A DNA stretch of 64,000 nucleotides from contig NZ_BMHI01000002.1 in the NCBI RefSeq assembly GCF_014640635.1, positions 124,001 to 188,000 of the forward strand, in the 5' to 3' direction. Every line of letters begins with the position of its first letter. Position 1 is the first letter of the stretch. The position numbers were made by a program, and so were the translations under genes. Below are positions 18,795 through 27,841 of this stretch, piece by piece. The notes below the pieces were generated by a model. The model was not told the origin of the DNA. It did not search any database and was given only the letters and a program-made list of their open reading frames with translations. This DNA comes from Flexivirga endophytica (GTDB lineage: Bacteria; Actinomycetota; Actinomycetes; Actinomycetales; Dermatophilaceae).

Positions 18795-18956
18795 CTTCTG
18801 CGTCCGGACGATGAGATTTGGCATGATCCCGGGGTCGGGTATGCCGGGCACACCGGCTTCTTGACCAAAACTTTAAGAACGTGGCGCACCAGCGCGGTGC
18901 TGGCTCGCCCATAATCACGGGGCACTCAGGTTCATCACAGGGGAGGGATTCACCCG

Positions 18957-19616
18957 ATGCGCAGCTCACGTGCCGTTGGCGCCACTGCGACACTGCTTGC
19001 CGTCCTGGCAGCATCCGGATGCGGAGGCGGATCGAGCGATGGCGCGTCGTCATCGGGCTCCACGCACTCCAAGCCAGGCATCGCCTCCGGCGAGCCGGCA
19101 CCGCCGCAGACCACGAAGACGACCAGGACGTCGAGCGCGGCGACATCGCCGACGACCAAGGCGAAGCCGACCACCAAGGACACAGCAGCCGGTGCTCCGG
19201 GTGTGCCCGAACCGGCCAGACAGCACACGAAGGCCGGCGCCATGGCGTTCGCACGACACTACTATTCCGTTGTCAATCGAACCGCGCAACGTCCGAAAGT
19301 TGGTGAGCTCGAACCTCTAGCTCTCGACGGCTGCAAAACCTGTGATAACCATGAGAATACTGTGCAAGAACTGGTTGAAAAGAATCAGCATTTCGCGGGT
19401 AAAGAATTGGTTATTGACGGAACTGAAATATACCACTGGGACAGTTCAAGTTCGAAGGTTAAAGTGATGATCACCGAGCCGGCGGTCAACATTGTGGATG
19501 CCACGGGCAGTGTGGTTCGATCCTATGACCGTCTGACCGGCCAAGGTATGGTCTTTGAACTTCACTGGGGGAGTGCCGGCTGGCGTGTGGCTGCGATAAG
19601 AGTGATGACAGCATGA
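18957..19616 (+). CDS. DUF6318-type lipoprotein
   Basis: 219 residues. A lipobox LAASGC places the lipidated Cys at residue 22, followed by a Ser/Thr/Pro-rich linker to about 95. The rest (AFARHYYSVVNRTA, LDGCKTCDNHENTVQEL, GWRVAAIRV) is the DUF6318 domain found in actinobacterial lipoproteins, with a CxxC-like Cys pair. It is anchored on the outer face of the membrane; function unknown. GGGAGGG is upstream of the ATG. From about 19250 on, base composition drops clearly and AAA, GAA and TTG codons appear, unlike the 5' half. It overlaps the next gene by 4 nt (ATGA). Confidence 0.8.
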   Translation: MRSSRAVGATATLLAVLAASGCGGGSSDGASSSGSTHSKPGIASGEPAPPQTTKTTRTSSAATSPTTKAKPTTKDTAAGAPGVPEPARQHTKAGAMAFARHYYSVVNRTAQRPKVGELEPLALDGCKTCDNHENTVQELVEKNQHFAGKELVIDGTEIYHWDSSSSKVKVMITEPAVNIVDATGSVVRSYDRLTGQGMVFELHWGSAGWRVAAIRVMTA

Positions 19617-20527
19617 ATGCAAAAGGCTGCGTGTTTGGGCTTGCTGTAGTTGTCGCCACGACCATACCGCTCTTGCCTGCTGCTCACGGAACACAGCGCG
19701 CTCCCTATTGTCGTGCATCAGGCTGCGGAAAGACCAAGGGTGACGGCGCCGAAGTCGGAATGTCGAAAGCGGACACCAGCGGTCTCCCAAAAAAGGGGCC
19801 AGCAACGGTAACCAAGGGAAAGAAGACGGTAAAGAGACTCGTCCCATACGAGTACCAGAACGTTCACGCGTGCCCGCATAACGCCCCTGATGGGGAGGAT
19901 GCCGGATGCGAGCGGACTTTCAAGGCATGCATTAATGTAAAGGATGCCGACGGCCCCCTTGTGACCGTGTACCGACGACTTCTGGTGCCGAATAAGCGCC
20001 CGGGCAAATGGGACAGAGTTGGCGAGACTTGTTGGCCGAATCTGGTGCCCAACGCGAGCTCCAAACCCGAACTCACAGTAGCAATGATCCGGGCGGCATT
20101 TATCAAGACGCCGTTCGTGAAGCCGAAGGCCACGATGGAACCGGTGGGCAACCGGACCCTGGTCAACCTGCCCAACTACTTCACTGCGGACTTCTCCGGC
20201 CCAGGTTATGGGCCGGACGAGGTTCGCACCGTGACGCTGCTCGGTCACAAGGTGCAGATCAAGCCGGTCTTGAAGTCGAACACCTTCCACTTCGGCGACG
20301 GCTCGTCACTCGGTCCGACGGAGTCGCGCGGTGGCGGCTACCCGGACGGCGACGTGAAGCACACCTATGAGCAACGCGGCACCGTGAAAGCGTCGGTCAC
20401 GACGGTCTATGGCGGACAGTTCGCCGTAGACGGCGGAAAGTTCACCGACCTGCCCGGGAGCGCGACCATCACGGGTCCCGCCCAGCCGATCCAGGTCCTC
20501 GAGGCGACCGGCCGCCTCGTGCGATAA
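19613..20527 (+). CDS. Secreted PKD-like protein coupled to the lipoprotein
   Basis: 304 residues. Signal peptide 1-26 (LPAAHG). Cys-containing stretches follow (YCRASGCGK, ACPHN, GCERTFKACI, ETCWPN). The C-terminal 150 residues have FHFGDGSS, DVKHTYEQRGTVKASVTTVY, a PKD-like beta-sandwich pattern. The family is often next to DUF6318 lipoproteins in actinobacteria; function unknown. The ATGA overlap implies translational coupling. The first half is low in G+C, the second half (from about 20100) is normal. Confidence 0.75.
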   Translation: MNAKGCVFGLAVVVATTIPLLPAAHGTQRAPYCRASGCGKTKGDGAEVGMSKADTSGLPKKGPATVTKGKKTVKRLVPYEYQNVHACPHNAPDGEDAGCERTFKACINVKDADGPLVTVYRRLLVPNKRPGKWDRVGETCWPNLVPNASSKPELTVAMIRAAFIKTPFVKPKATMEPVGNRTLVNLPNYFTADFSGPGYGPDEVRTVTLLGHKVQIKPVLKSNTFHFGDGSSLGPTESRGGGYPDGDVKHTYEQRGTVKASVTTVYGGQFAVDGGKFTDLPGSATITGPAQPIQVLEATGRLVR

Positions 20528-20706
20528 CTCGCCGGGGTTGCAAGTCGTCTCGAAGTTCAGGTGCTGAGCGCATGCTGCGCATACATGTGCGCCGAGGCTG
20601 GCGGCTTAGCGGCCGACTTGCTGGCACCCGCGAGACCGTCCCTTGGCGCAACCTTTACTGAACCTGCGGTAACCGCACCCTCGGCCACTCCCCACGCCAA
20701 CGGTCC

Positions 20707-20885
20707 TGTGGGTAACTCGCGCCACAAATCCACCAAAGATTTTTCTTGTGCACAGCCGTGGAGGCACGTTTTCGCAGGTCAGCGCCATACAAGGCAGGTG
20801 GGCGGGAAGATATCCACAGTCTTGTCCCCAGGGCGTGCACACGACATACGGCACATGTCCACACGTTGTCCACAGGTTGTCCCGA
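20707..20885. promoter_or_regulatory. Cluster of six DnaA-like boxes upstream of dnaB
   Basis: Boxes: TGTGGGTAA (20707-20715, minus), ATATCCACA (20810-20818), TTGTCCCCA (20822-20830), ATGTCCACA (20855-20863), TTGTCCACA (20866-20874), TTGTCCCGA (20877-20885). The last three are exactly 11 bp apart, one helical turn. The cluster lies in the 500-nt gap before dnaB. It may regulate dnaB or titrate DnaA; no AT-rich unwinding region is obvious, so an origin is unlikely. Confidence 0.55.
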
Positions 20886-21028
20886 GCACATATGAGCGGG
20901 GGTTTGCAGGGGCGGCGGAAGGGTTCTAGCGTGGCCTCTTCGCGTGTCACGCACCCAGTTGGATCTCACTGTCACACTCTCGTGGTGCAGTTGACACATG
21001 TTCGAAAACGGTGGCAAGGAGAGCGTGC

Positions 21029-22402
21029 GTGGCGATTGCTGAACTTCCTCCGGACTACACCGACGAGGGTGGCCACGGGGGCGGCATGGTCCCGCCGCAA
21101 GACGTCCCGGCTGAGCAGTCGGTGCTCGGCAGCATGTTGCTGTCCAAGGACGCCATCGCCGATGCAGCGGAGTCGGTCGACGGACGCGACTTCTACCGTC
21201 CGGCGCACGAGTCGATCTACGAAGCCGTCATCGACCTCTACGGCCGCGGTGAGCCGGCCGACGCGATCACCGTCGCCGACGAGCTGACCAAGCGCGGCGA
21301 GCTGAGCCGCATCGGCGGGCAGGCCTACCTGCACGAGCTGATCCAGGGCGTGCCGACCGCCGCCAACGCCGGCTACTACGCCGAGATCGTCGCCGAGCGC
21401 GCCGTGCTGCGCCGGCTGGTCACGGCCGGCACTCGCATCGTGCAGATGGGGTATGCCGATGGTGGCGGCGACGTCGTCGACGTCATCAACGCCGCCCAGG
21501 CCGAGGTCTTCGGCGTCACCGCCGGCAAGGAGGCCGAGGACTACGTCCGGCTCGGCGAGATCATCGCCGAGACCGCGGACGAGATCGACGCCGCCAGCAG
21601 TACCAACGGTCAGATGACCGGTGTACCAACGGGATTCACCGATCTCGATGCGCTGACCAACGGTCTGCACCCCGGTCAGATGATCGTTATTGCGGCCAGG
21701 CCGGCTGTTGGCAAGTCAACGATCGGCTTGGATATAGCACGGGCGTGCTCAATCAAGGCCGGTATGGCGTCCGCCGTCTTCTCGCTGGAAATGAGCAAGA
21801 CCGAGATCTCCATGCGACTGCTGTCCGCGGAGGGCGGCATACAGCTGCAGCACATGCGCAAGGGCACTATGCGCGACGAGGACTGGACGCGGCTGGCGAC
21901 GACGATGGGCAAGGTCGCGGATGCTCCTCTGTTCATTGATGATTCGCCGAACATGTCGCTGATGGAGATCCGTTCCAAGTGTCGCCGACTCAAGGAACGC
22001 AACGACCTCAAGTTGGTAGTCATCGACTATTTGCAGCTGATGACATCCGGCAAGCGCGTCGAGTCGCGTCAGCAGGAGGTGTCGGAGTTCTCTCGTGCGT
22101 TGAAGCTGCTGGCCAAGGAGATCAACGTGCCGGTGATCGCGATCTCGCAGCTCAACCGTGGCCCCGAGCAGCGGACCGACAAGCGTCCGCAGATGTCCGA
22201 TCTGCGTGAGTCCGGCTCGATCGAGCAGGACGCCGACATGGTGATCCTGCTGCACCGCGAGGACTCCTACGACCGCGAGTCCGAGCGTGCAGGTGAGGCC
22301 GACCTGATTGTGGCCAAGCACCGTAATGGCCCCACCGACACGATCACCGTCGCGTTCCAGGGGCACTATTCACGGTTCACGAATATGGCGCAGAACTTCT
22401 AA
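21029..22402 (+). CDS. dnaB: Replicative DNA helicase DnaB
   Basis: 457 residues. The N-terminal domain interacts with primase (PPQDVPAEQSVLGSMLLS, LIQGVPTAANAGYYAEIV). The RecA-like domain has Walker A ARPAVGKST, SLEMSK, the Walker B region LVVIDYLQLM, and ISQLNRGPEQR with DLRESGSIEQDADMV. It unwinds DNA ahead of the fork as a hexamer. GTG at 21029 has AAGGAG 6 nt upstream and is preferred to the GTG at 21011. No intein is present, unlike the M. tuberculosis gene. The accessory island begins right after the stop. Confidence 0.97.
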   Translation: MAIAELPPDYTDEGGHGGGMVPPQDVPAEQSVLGSMLLSKDAIADAAESVDGRDFYRPAHESIYEAVIDLYGRGEPADAITVADELTKRGELSRIGGQAYLHELIQGVPTAANAGYYAEIVAERAVLRRLVTAGTRIVQMGYADGGGDVVDVINAAQAEVFGVTAGKEAEDYVRLGEIIAETADEIDAASSTNGQMTGVPTGFTDLDALTNGLHPGQMIVIAARPAVGKSTIGLDIARACSIKAGMASAVFSLEMSKTEISMRLLSAEGGIQLQHMRKGTMRDEDWTRLATTMGKVADAPLFIDDSPNMSLMEIRSKCRRLKERNDLKLVVIDYLQLMTSGKRVESRQQEVSEFSRALKLLAKEINVPVIAISQLNRGPEQRTDKRPQMSDLRESGSIEQDADMVILLHREDSYDRESERAGEADLIVAKHRNGPTDTITVAFQGHYSRFTNMAQNF

Positions 22403-22524
22403 ACAGCAGCAGAAGCGCGGCGTCTTACCGCCCAGAGTGGGGCATGCACGGCGCCCACTTGCGCGCGCTCGGAGACACTTCCCAGTTCCTGCGGTAGCGA
22501 ACACCGAGCGCATTGAGACGCTCC

Positions 22525-22920
22525 TCAGGCTTCGTCGGGTTTGAGTTCGGCCAGAAAGCGAGCTGCGAGCGCGATCCACTCCTGCGGCAACGCGTCGGTC
22601 ACCCAGATCTCGAGGTACTCCTCGGGTGTTAGACCGCGGGGGGCGACCGGCAACAGCTCGCGGTTGTACTCGTGGAAAGGAGACGTGCGCTTCAACTGCC
22701 AAAGCAGCTCGCGTGCCTGACTTGTCCTTCCATGTCCACCGATCTCGAACGCTGGGAACGTGGACGGGTTCCGCTGTGGCGGCGCCCACCTCGCCCAGGC
22801 CCGGTAGAAGGGGAGCTCCCAGTCGAGGTGGCTGTACCTGAACGGCCCCCGGAACCCGTTGGCAACCAGACCTGCCATCAGGCCCTCGGCTGTGTTGCGG
22901 AGACGTTGCTGTTTGGTCAT
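22525..22920 (-). CDS. Hypothetical protein
   Basis: 131 residues, mainly helical, with many Trp and aromatic residues (WELPFYRAWARWAPP, YLEIWVTDALPQEWIALAARFL). No signal peptide, membrane helix or known motif. I do not recognise the family. It is antisense to dnaB's direction and lies 122 nt after it, at the left edge of the accessory island. The codon pattern is consistent with a real gene. Confidence 0.5.
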   Translation of the reverse strand: MTKQQRLRNTAEGLMAGLVANGFRGPFRYSHLDWELPFYRAWARWAPPQRNPSTFPAFEIGGHGRTSQARELLWQLKRTSPFHEYNRELLPVAPRGLTPEEYLEIWVTDALPQEWIALAARFLAELKPDEA

Positions 22921-22936
22921 CGACCGAACCTACCGA

Positions 22937-23415
22937 CTACGACCGACGCGCCCTCTGCGGCCAGACGAAACTTGTGCTGACCGCCGTGCCTACCCTTGAC
23001 TGGCCTAGCCAGCGCCGCTTCTTCTTGGTGGGTGGGCTGCTTCTTGCTTGGTGGCGGTCGGTGGTGCATGGCTTCAGACGAATGGAGCGCTTCAACAGCG
23101 GCTTGAGCTCGTCCGGAAGATCCCCGACGTGCCCGTCATAGGCGGTGTGAACCACCTCTCGACTCTGTTGATCGAACCAGGAACAGGGCACCACGGCGCG
23201 GGCCGAGCTGATGTTTCTTCAGCCGGAGGTACCGCTCCTGCTCAGCAATCCAGGAGGAGATGGCGACCGAGAAGCTCCGCGTAGAAGCCAAGCATGTCGG
23301 GGTCGATCCGGCCGTCGTGCGTCGCCGCCTCGACGAGCTTCAGGGCGGAGCGGGACTCCCGCACTCGGCGACGACTGAGCGCGGTTCTGAGGAGCAATGT
23401 CGGAGACTTCGGCAA
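22937..23415 (-). pseudogene. Possible frameshifted gene remnant at the island edge
   Basis: Three short minus-strand frames follow one another and read like one protein broken twice. The first starts at a TTG (23415) with GGGGGG upstream and ends DMLGFYAELLGRHLLLDC at 23242. The next frame reads WIAEQERYLRLKKHQLG. The third (from about 23194) reads WFDQQSREVVHTAYDGHVGD and LPDELKPLLKRSIRLKP. Each switch is in the same direction. I do not recognise the family. It may instead be a small gene plus unrelated sequence. Confidence 0.35.
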
Positions 23416-23491
23416 CTCGCCCCCCTAACGTCGGTCCTCTGCGCTAAGACTGCGACATGGAGTTCACGATATACAGGGAGACCGCGGAAAG

Positions 23492-26113
23492 ATGACGAGC
23501 AGTTGGGCTCGGTTCTGGGTTGTGGACCTTCACGTGCACACGCCCGGATCGAGCGACGCACGCGACGAGGACTTCGGCACTGCCGTTGACATCGTGCGGA
23601 AGGCGCTCGACGCTGGACTGGACGCGATCGCGGTGACCGACCACAACACGGCGGCGTGGTGCGGACAGATGGCTGAGGCCGCCGAAGGCAGCGACCTCGT
23701 TGTGCTCCCTGGCTTCGAGCTCAGCACCAGTGATGGGCATCTGCTCGGTATCTGGGAGGAAGGCACGGCCCCGTCGACCATCGAGGACGTACTGATCCGA
23801 CTCGGTATCGAGCGCTCCCGTTTCGGCGACCTCAACGTCGTCTCGGCGAAGGGCATGGCCGAGTGCGCATCCGAAATCCGTGACAAGGGCGGCATTGCTA
23901 TCGCCGCCCACATCGACAAAGACCGTGGCATCCTTATTCAGCCTGTGCAGACGCACGTCAACCAGCTTCTGGCTGATCCGAACATCGCGGCCTTCGAGTA
24001 CGTGCTGGCCGGGACGCCGGCCAAGGTCGCCGCAAAGCTTGGTGAGACCCGTCGTCCGGCGTTGATCCAGAGTTCTGACGCTTACGATGCGGCGCTCAGT
24101 CGCCACGCCGCCGCTGGCATCGGGATCCGGCGCTCGTGGATCAAGGCTGCGCGACCGGATCTGTGTGGCCTCAGATATGCACTGCAGGATCCCGATCTGC
24201 GCGTCACGCTTACCGATCCGGCCACCGCGGCGCCGCACCCCACGATCGACTCGGTTTCAATCTCCGGTGGCTTCTTGTCTGGGACGGCGTTGGAGTTCAG
24301 CCCGGACCTCAATTGCCTCTTGGGGGGCACCGGCGCCGGCAAGTCATTGGTCCTTGAAGCGCTGCGCTTCGCTCTGGACCAGCAGGTCGACGGTGCCCTC
24401 TTCAACACGATCCGCGACGAGGTCGACCGCCGGCTGGAGACGGCTCTTCTCGAAGGCACCACCGTTGCCGTCGAGATCAGCACGCCGACGGCGCAATATC
24501 GGGTGTCGCGGATGTTCAGCGCGATCGGGTCCACTCCCGTGGTCGAGCAGGACATTGCCGACGAGTGGGTCCGGGTCGACCACGATCCCGCCGCGCTCCT
24601 GACTGTCTCCGCCTTCTCACAGGGGGAGATCCTCGAGTACGCAAGGCAGCCCGTAGGCCGCATGGGGCTAATTGACGCCAAGCTCGACCTCGCTGAGATT
24701 GATGCCCGAATCGCGGAGAGCGAATCGAAGCTCCGTGCGAACGGCACAGCTCTGATCGCCGCCCGCGACAAGGTCCAGACGCTCACAGAACAAGCCTCCG
24801 ACGCGAATAGCCTCAGGGACCGCGAGCGTGAACTGTCTGCGCTCTTCGATGACGACCTCGTCAAGTCACAAGGGCGTTGGACGGCAGAACAGGGGGCACT
24901 CGCGACGCTCGCCGAATCCGTAGATGGCATCACCTTCGTCCGGCCCAGCGAGCCCGATCCAGCGTCGGCCAAGATGACGCCCGAGCATGATGCGCAGTTC
25001 GAGAAGATCCGCCTTGCGCAGGTCGCATTCAAGTCCGCTGTGGACGCGGCCGAGAAGCTAGTCGCTGAGAGCCTGGTCGATCTCAAGACCGCGGTCGGCG
25101 AGGTTAAAGCTGAGTTGGATGCTGAGTTCCAGGCGTTCAAGAAGCAGCTCGACGAGACGTTGGAGAAGTCGGGGTCAACGTCGCTTCCCCTGCTGCGGCG
25201 GGAGCTCGAAACTGCGCAGACGAACCGCAGCAAAGCCGAGGCGGCCGCTCAGACGCTGAAGAACGACGCAGAGCCCGCGTACAACCGGCTCAGTGATGTG
25301 CGCGAGACACTGCTTGGCGAGCTCAAGCAGGCTCGTGACGATCGGCGCACGCTCCGCCGAGATCGGGTCGCCGATCTCAATCGCAAGACGTCCGGCTTCG
25401 TGAAGATCGACATCCCCGCGCAGGGAGACACCGCCTCCTTCCGCCAGGCGCTCGATGCGCTGAAGGTTGGCTCACGGGTCCGTGAGCAAGCGCTCGACCT
25501 AATCGCCGAGAACATCCGGCCGTACAACTTCGTCCGCGCCCTATGGACTGGCGACACCGCGAAGGCTGGTCACCTACCGGACGGAGTTACGGCGGTGGAC
25601 TTCGCCCGTCTGCTGGCGACGGTCGACGACCGCGATCTATGGGAGCAGTTGTTGGAGGCTCAGCTCATCGCGACGCCCGACGTTCTCAAAGTCAAGTTCC
25701 GTAAGCCTGAGGGGCGAGACTACGTCAACATCGAGGACCTATCGCACGGTCAGAAGTGCACCGCCATCCTGGTCATCCTGCTCGCCGATGGGGAGACCCC
25801 AGTACTCATTGACCAACCCGAGGACGCCCTGCACGCACCCTGGATCGAGGAGTACCTCGTCGACCGCCTTCGGCAGTTGAGAGGATCCCGGCAGTACATG
25901 TTCGCAACGCGCAGCCCTGGCCTGGTGGTGAGCGCCGACTCGGAGCAACTGATCACGATGCGCGCCACGGCCGGCAAAGGCGAGGTTGAGGCATGCGGTT
26001 CTCTTGAGCGCTACGACCTCAACAAGCTCGCACTCCACCACTTGGAAGGCGGCAGGACGCCGTTTGCTCGCCGCGCCAGGAAGTTGGATGCGTCGCTGAC
26101 CTCTAATGTGTGA
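23492..26113 (+). CDS. PHP-domain/SMC-like ATPase (TrlF-type), putative defence protein
   Basis: 873 residues. The N-terminal PHP phosphoesterase domain (1-about 230) has the metal ligands HxH (His14, His16 in DLHVHTPGS), TDHN, an AAHID segment and a late SSDAYD. A RecN/SMC-type ATPase follows: Walker A GGTGAGKS with Lys284, a long coiled-coil region (about 400-640), signature LSHGQK (from residue 750) and Walker B VLIDQPEDAL. The switch-loop His is replaced in FATRSPG. Such PHP-ATPase fusions are known from mobile and defence loci, where the PHP part probably cleaves nucleic acid or nucleotides under ATPase control; that is inference. It lies upstream of a structured spacer and a PIN-like gene on the same strand. 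Confidence 0.8.
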   Translation: MTSSWARFWVVDLHVHTPGSSDARDEDFGTAVDIVRKALDAGLDAIAVTDHNTAAWCGQMAEAAEGSDLVVLPGFELSTSDGHLLGIWEEGTAPSTIEDVLIRLGIERSRFGDLNVVSAKGMAECASEIRDKGGIAIAAHIDKDRGILIQPVQTHVNQLLADPNIAAFEYVLAGTPAKVAAKLGETRRPALIQSSDAYDAALSRHAAAGIGIRRSWIKAARPDLCGLRYALQDPDLRVTLTDPATAAPHPTIDSVSISGGFLSGTALEFSPDLNCLLGGTGAGKSLVLEALRFALDQQVDGALFNTIRDEVDRRLETALLEGTTVAVEISTPTAQYRVSRMFSAIGSTPVVEQDIADEWVRVDHDPAALLTVSAFSQGEILEYARQPVGRMGLIDAKLDLAEIDARIAESESKLRANGTALIAARDKVQTLTEQASDANSLRDRERELSALFDDDLVKSQGRWTAEQGALATLAESVDGITFVRPSEPDPASAKMTPEHDAQFEKIRLAQVAFKSAVDAAEKLVAESLVDLKTAVGEVKAELDAEFQAFKKQLDETLEKSGSTSLPLLRRELETAQTNRSKAEAAAQTLKNDAEPAYNRLSDVRETLLGELKQARDDRRTLRRDRVADLNRKTSGFVKIDIPAQGDTASFRQALDALKVGSRVREQALDLIAENIRPYNFVRALWTGDTAKAGHLPDGVTAVDFARLLATVDDRDLWEQLLEAQLIATPDVLKVKFRKPEGRDYVNIEDLSHGQKCTAILVILLADGETPVLIDQPEDALHAPWIEEYLVDRLRQLRGSRQYMFATRSPGLVVSADSEQLITMRATAGKGEVEACGSLERYDLNKLALHHLEGGRTPFARRARKLDASLTSNV

Positions 26114-26188
26114 TTGCACGAAGTCCGTTCGCCACTCATGTATGAACGAGCGTCAGTAGCGCCCGATTATCTCGTGGCGATCTCGACT

Positions 26189-26343
26189 AGAAGATCAACT
26201 CCAAGGTCTCGCATACTGCGCGACGCTCGACATCCACGCTTGCGGCGTTGCAGACGCTCAATGGTGCAACCAGACCGCCGTCGCGCCTGCGCCTTGCGAG
26301 CGCGGCGCCGAGCGCCGCTCGATCCCCTTGGAGTTGATCATCT
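26189..26343 (+). repeat. Inverted-repeat-bounded non-coding element
   Basis: Arms 26189-26206 and 26326-26343 match over 17 of 18 nt (core GATCAACTCCAAGG and its complement). The 119-nt interior contains a perfect hairpin GCGGCGC-CGA-GCGCCGC (26302-26318). It occupies the 400-nt gap between the ATPase and PIN-like genes, which otherwise holds no gene. It could be a folded RNA, the end of a small mobile element or a regulator of the second gene. Confidence 0.55.
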
Positions 26344-26510
26344 AGTCATGAGATCTAGTCGCCGCACCCAGACCCAGCACCGCTCGACGCGCGGCACCTG
26401 CGTCTTTCCGGCGGAAGCGCCCATTAGTCCAGCCACATGGGTCCTCGACGGCGTTACCGGCCCTTCTGAAACCGCTTGGTCTCGCAGGTCGCGGCGGGGA
26501 GCATGTCTTC

Positions 26511-27512
26511 GTGCTGCACATCTACCTCGACCAGAACAAGTGGGTTGACCTTGCCCGCGCGGCGACGGGAAAGCCCCAGGGTGCCCGGTTCGCCGACGCG
26601 CTCACCATGGCGAGTGCAGCAGTGGAATCGGGCGCAGTGTGCTTCCCGCTCGACATGTACAGGTACTGGGAGACCAGTAAGCGCGGCGACAGCCGTTCCC
26701 GGAACGACGTCGTTGACATCATGCGCGAACTCTCCCGGGGCCAGACCATGGCGCTCCCGTTCGGACTGCTCGACCAGGAGCTCGACGAGGCACTGCTGCG
26801 GTGGTTTGGAAGGCCAACTCACCCACGGCAGCAGCAGGTGTTCGGATTGGGCATGCGGCACATCGCCGGGAAGCTTATGGACTGGCCCGGGCTCGACTTG
26901 TCGACGCTCCCCGACGGTGGCGCGTCCATGTCTCCGGCAATGCGCGCACAGCTCGAGGAGTGGTTGTACTCGACAATTGAGGAGGAGCTACATCGCGCCG
27001 GTCCGCAGGACCTCGCCGAGTTCGGATTCGATTTCGCCAACTCCGACCACGCGAAGCGCTTCGTCGAGTTCGAGAACATCCTTGCCGGCGAGATCGCGAA
27101 GAAGGGTCTCACCGGCGACCTCGTCGACCTGGCGGTCCGGGGCGCCGATCTCGGCGACATCAAGCCGCCGCTTACCGAGGCGCTTGAGCGCATCGGCATG
27201 ACGTTCGAGCAGTTCGCAACGACTCTCGGCGAAGGAGGGCTCGTCCGGTTCATCGACGACCTGCCGACGCGGTATGTCACCAACGTGATGCGGTCCGCGA
27301 AGCACCGCCAGAGCCAACAGCCGTGGGAGCTGAACGACTTCATCGACATTGTCGCTCTCCCGGTCGCCGCGGTGTTCTGCGACATCGTCGTGACTGAGAA
27401 GCAGTGGGCTCATCGCCTACGGCAGGGCAAGGTCGGCGAGCGCTACGGCACCGTCCTTATCAACGACGTCGCCGACCTCACCGACATCCTCGTCAACGCC
27501 GCGACCCCTTGA
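26511..27512 (+). CDS. PIN-like domain protein, putative nuclease
   Basis: 333 residues. It begins HIYLDQNKWVDLARA, where the Asp of YLDQ is the first acidic residue of a PIN-like fold. The C-terminal block LNDFIDIVALPVAAVFCDIVVTEKQW has the spaced Asp residues and the hydrophobic strand before DxxVTEK seen in PIN nucleases. The middle (about 60-250) is helical and unrecognised. The family would cut RNA; this is inferred from the motif only. GTG start with GGGGAG upstream. It lies 397 nt after the PHP-ATPase gene, same strand, and may form a two-gene system with it. Confidence 0.6.
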   Translation: MLHIYLDQNKWVDLARAATGKPQGARFADALTMASAAVESGAVCFPLDMYRYWETSKRGDSRSRNDVVDIMRELSRGQTMALPFGLLDQELDEALLRWFGRPTHPRQQQVFGLGMRHIAGKLMDWPGLDLSTLPDGGASMSPAMRAQLEEWLYSTIEEELHRAGPQDLAEFGFDFANSDHAKRFVEFENILAGEIAKKGLTGDLVDLAVRGADLGDIKPPLTEALERIGMTFEQFATTLGEGGLVRFIDDLPTRYVTNVMRSAKHRQSQQPWELNDFIDIVALPVAAVFCDIVVTEKQWAHRLRQGKVGERYGTVLINDVADLTDILVNAATP

Positions 27513-27841
27513 TTCGGCTCCCTGCTCAGAACGCCGCAGCGGTGTCCCGACACCAGACTTGGTATCCGCAAGTAGACGGCTGTCGACGACCACACGACTT
27601 CACCCGTCGCCGGCAAGCCTGAGCGACCCAGTTGGAGCCGGGGCGAAGGCTGCGGCCAGTCGGGAGCTGCCGCGAACCGGGCAACTCGCCGACCCGCCTC
27701 ACACCGCCTCACACCGCCGCCAGATTCGTGGGTGCCGTCGCCGGTCTGAGGGACGTAGCGTCGGTGGTGTCCGAGTGCCCGGCCCCGCCTTGGCGGCCAG
27801 CGGCCACCGGTTGAGTCCCTTGGTCGCCGCGAGGTGACCTC
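27513..27841 (+). other. Gene-free spacer before the recombinase
   Basis: About 330 nt between the PIN-like and recombinase genes. I see no gene, clear hairpin or attachment-site repeat in it. Confidence 0.4.

Noticed and set aside
20528-21028. Replication origin at the DnaA-like box cluster
   Set aside because: No AT-rich unwinding element, and no dnaA or dnaN gene is adjacent.
21029-22402. Intein in dnaB
   Set aside because: The helicase sequence is continuous and of normal length.
26114-26548. Open frame between the PHP-ATPase and PIN-like genes
   Set aside because: Arg-rich, no ribosome-binding site, and it runs into the PIN-like gene in another frame.
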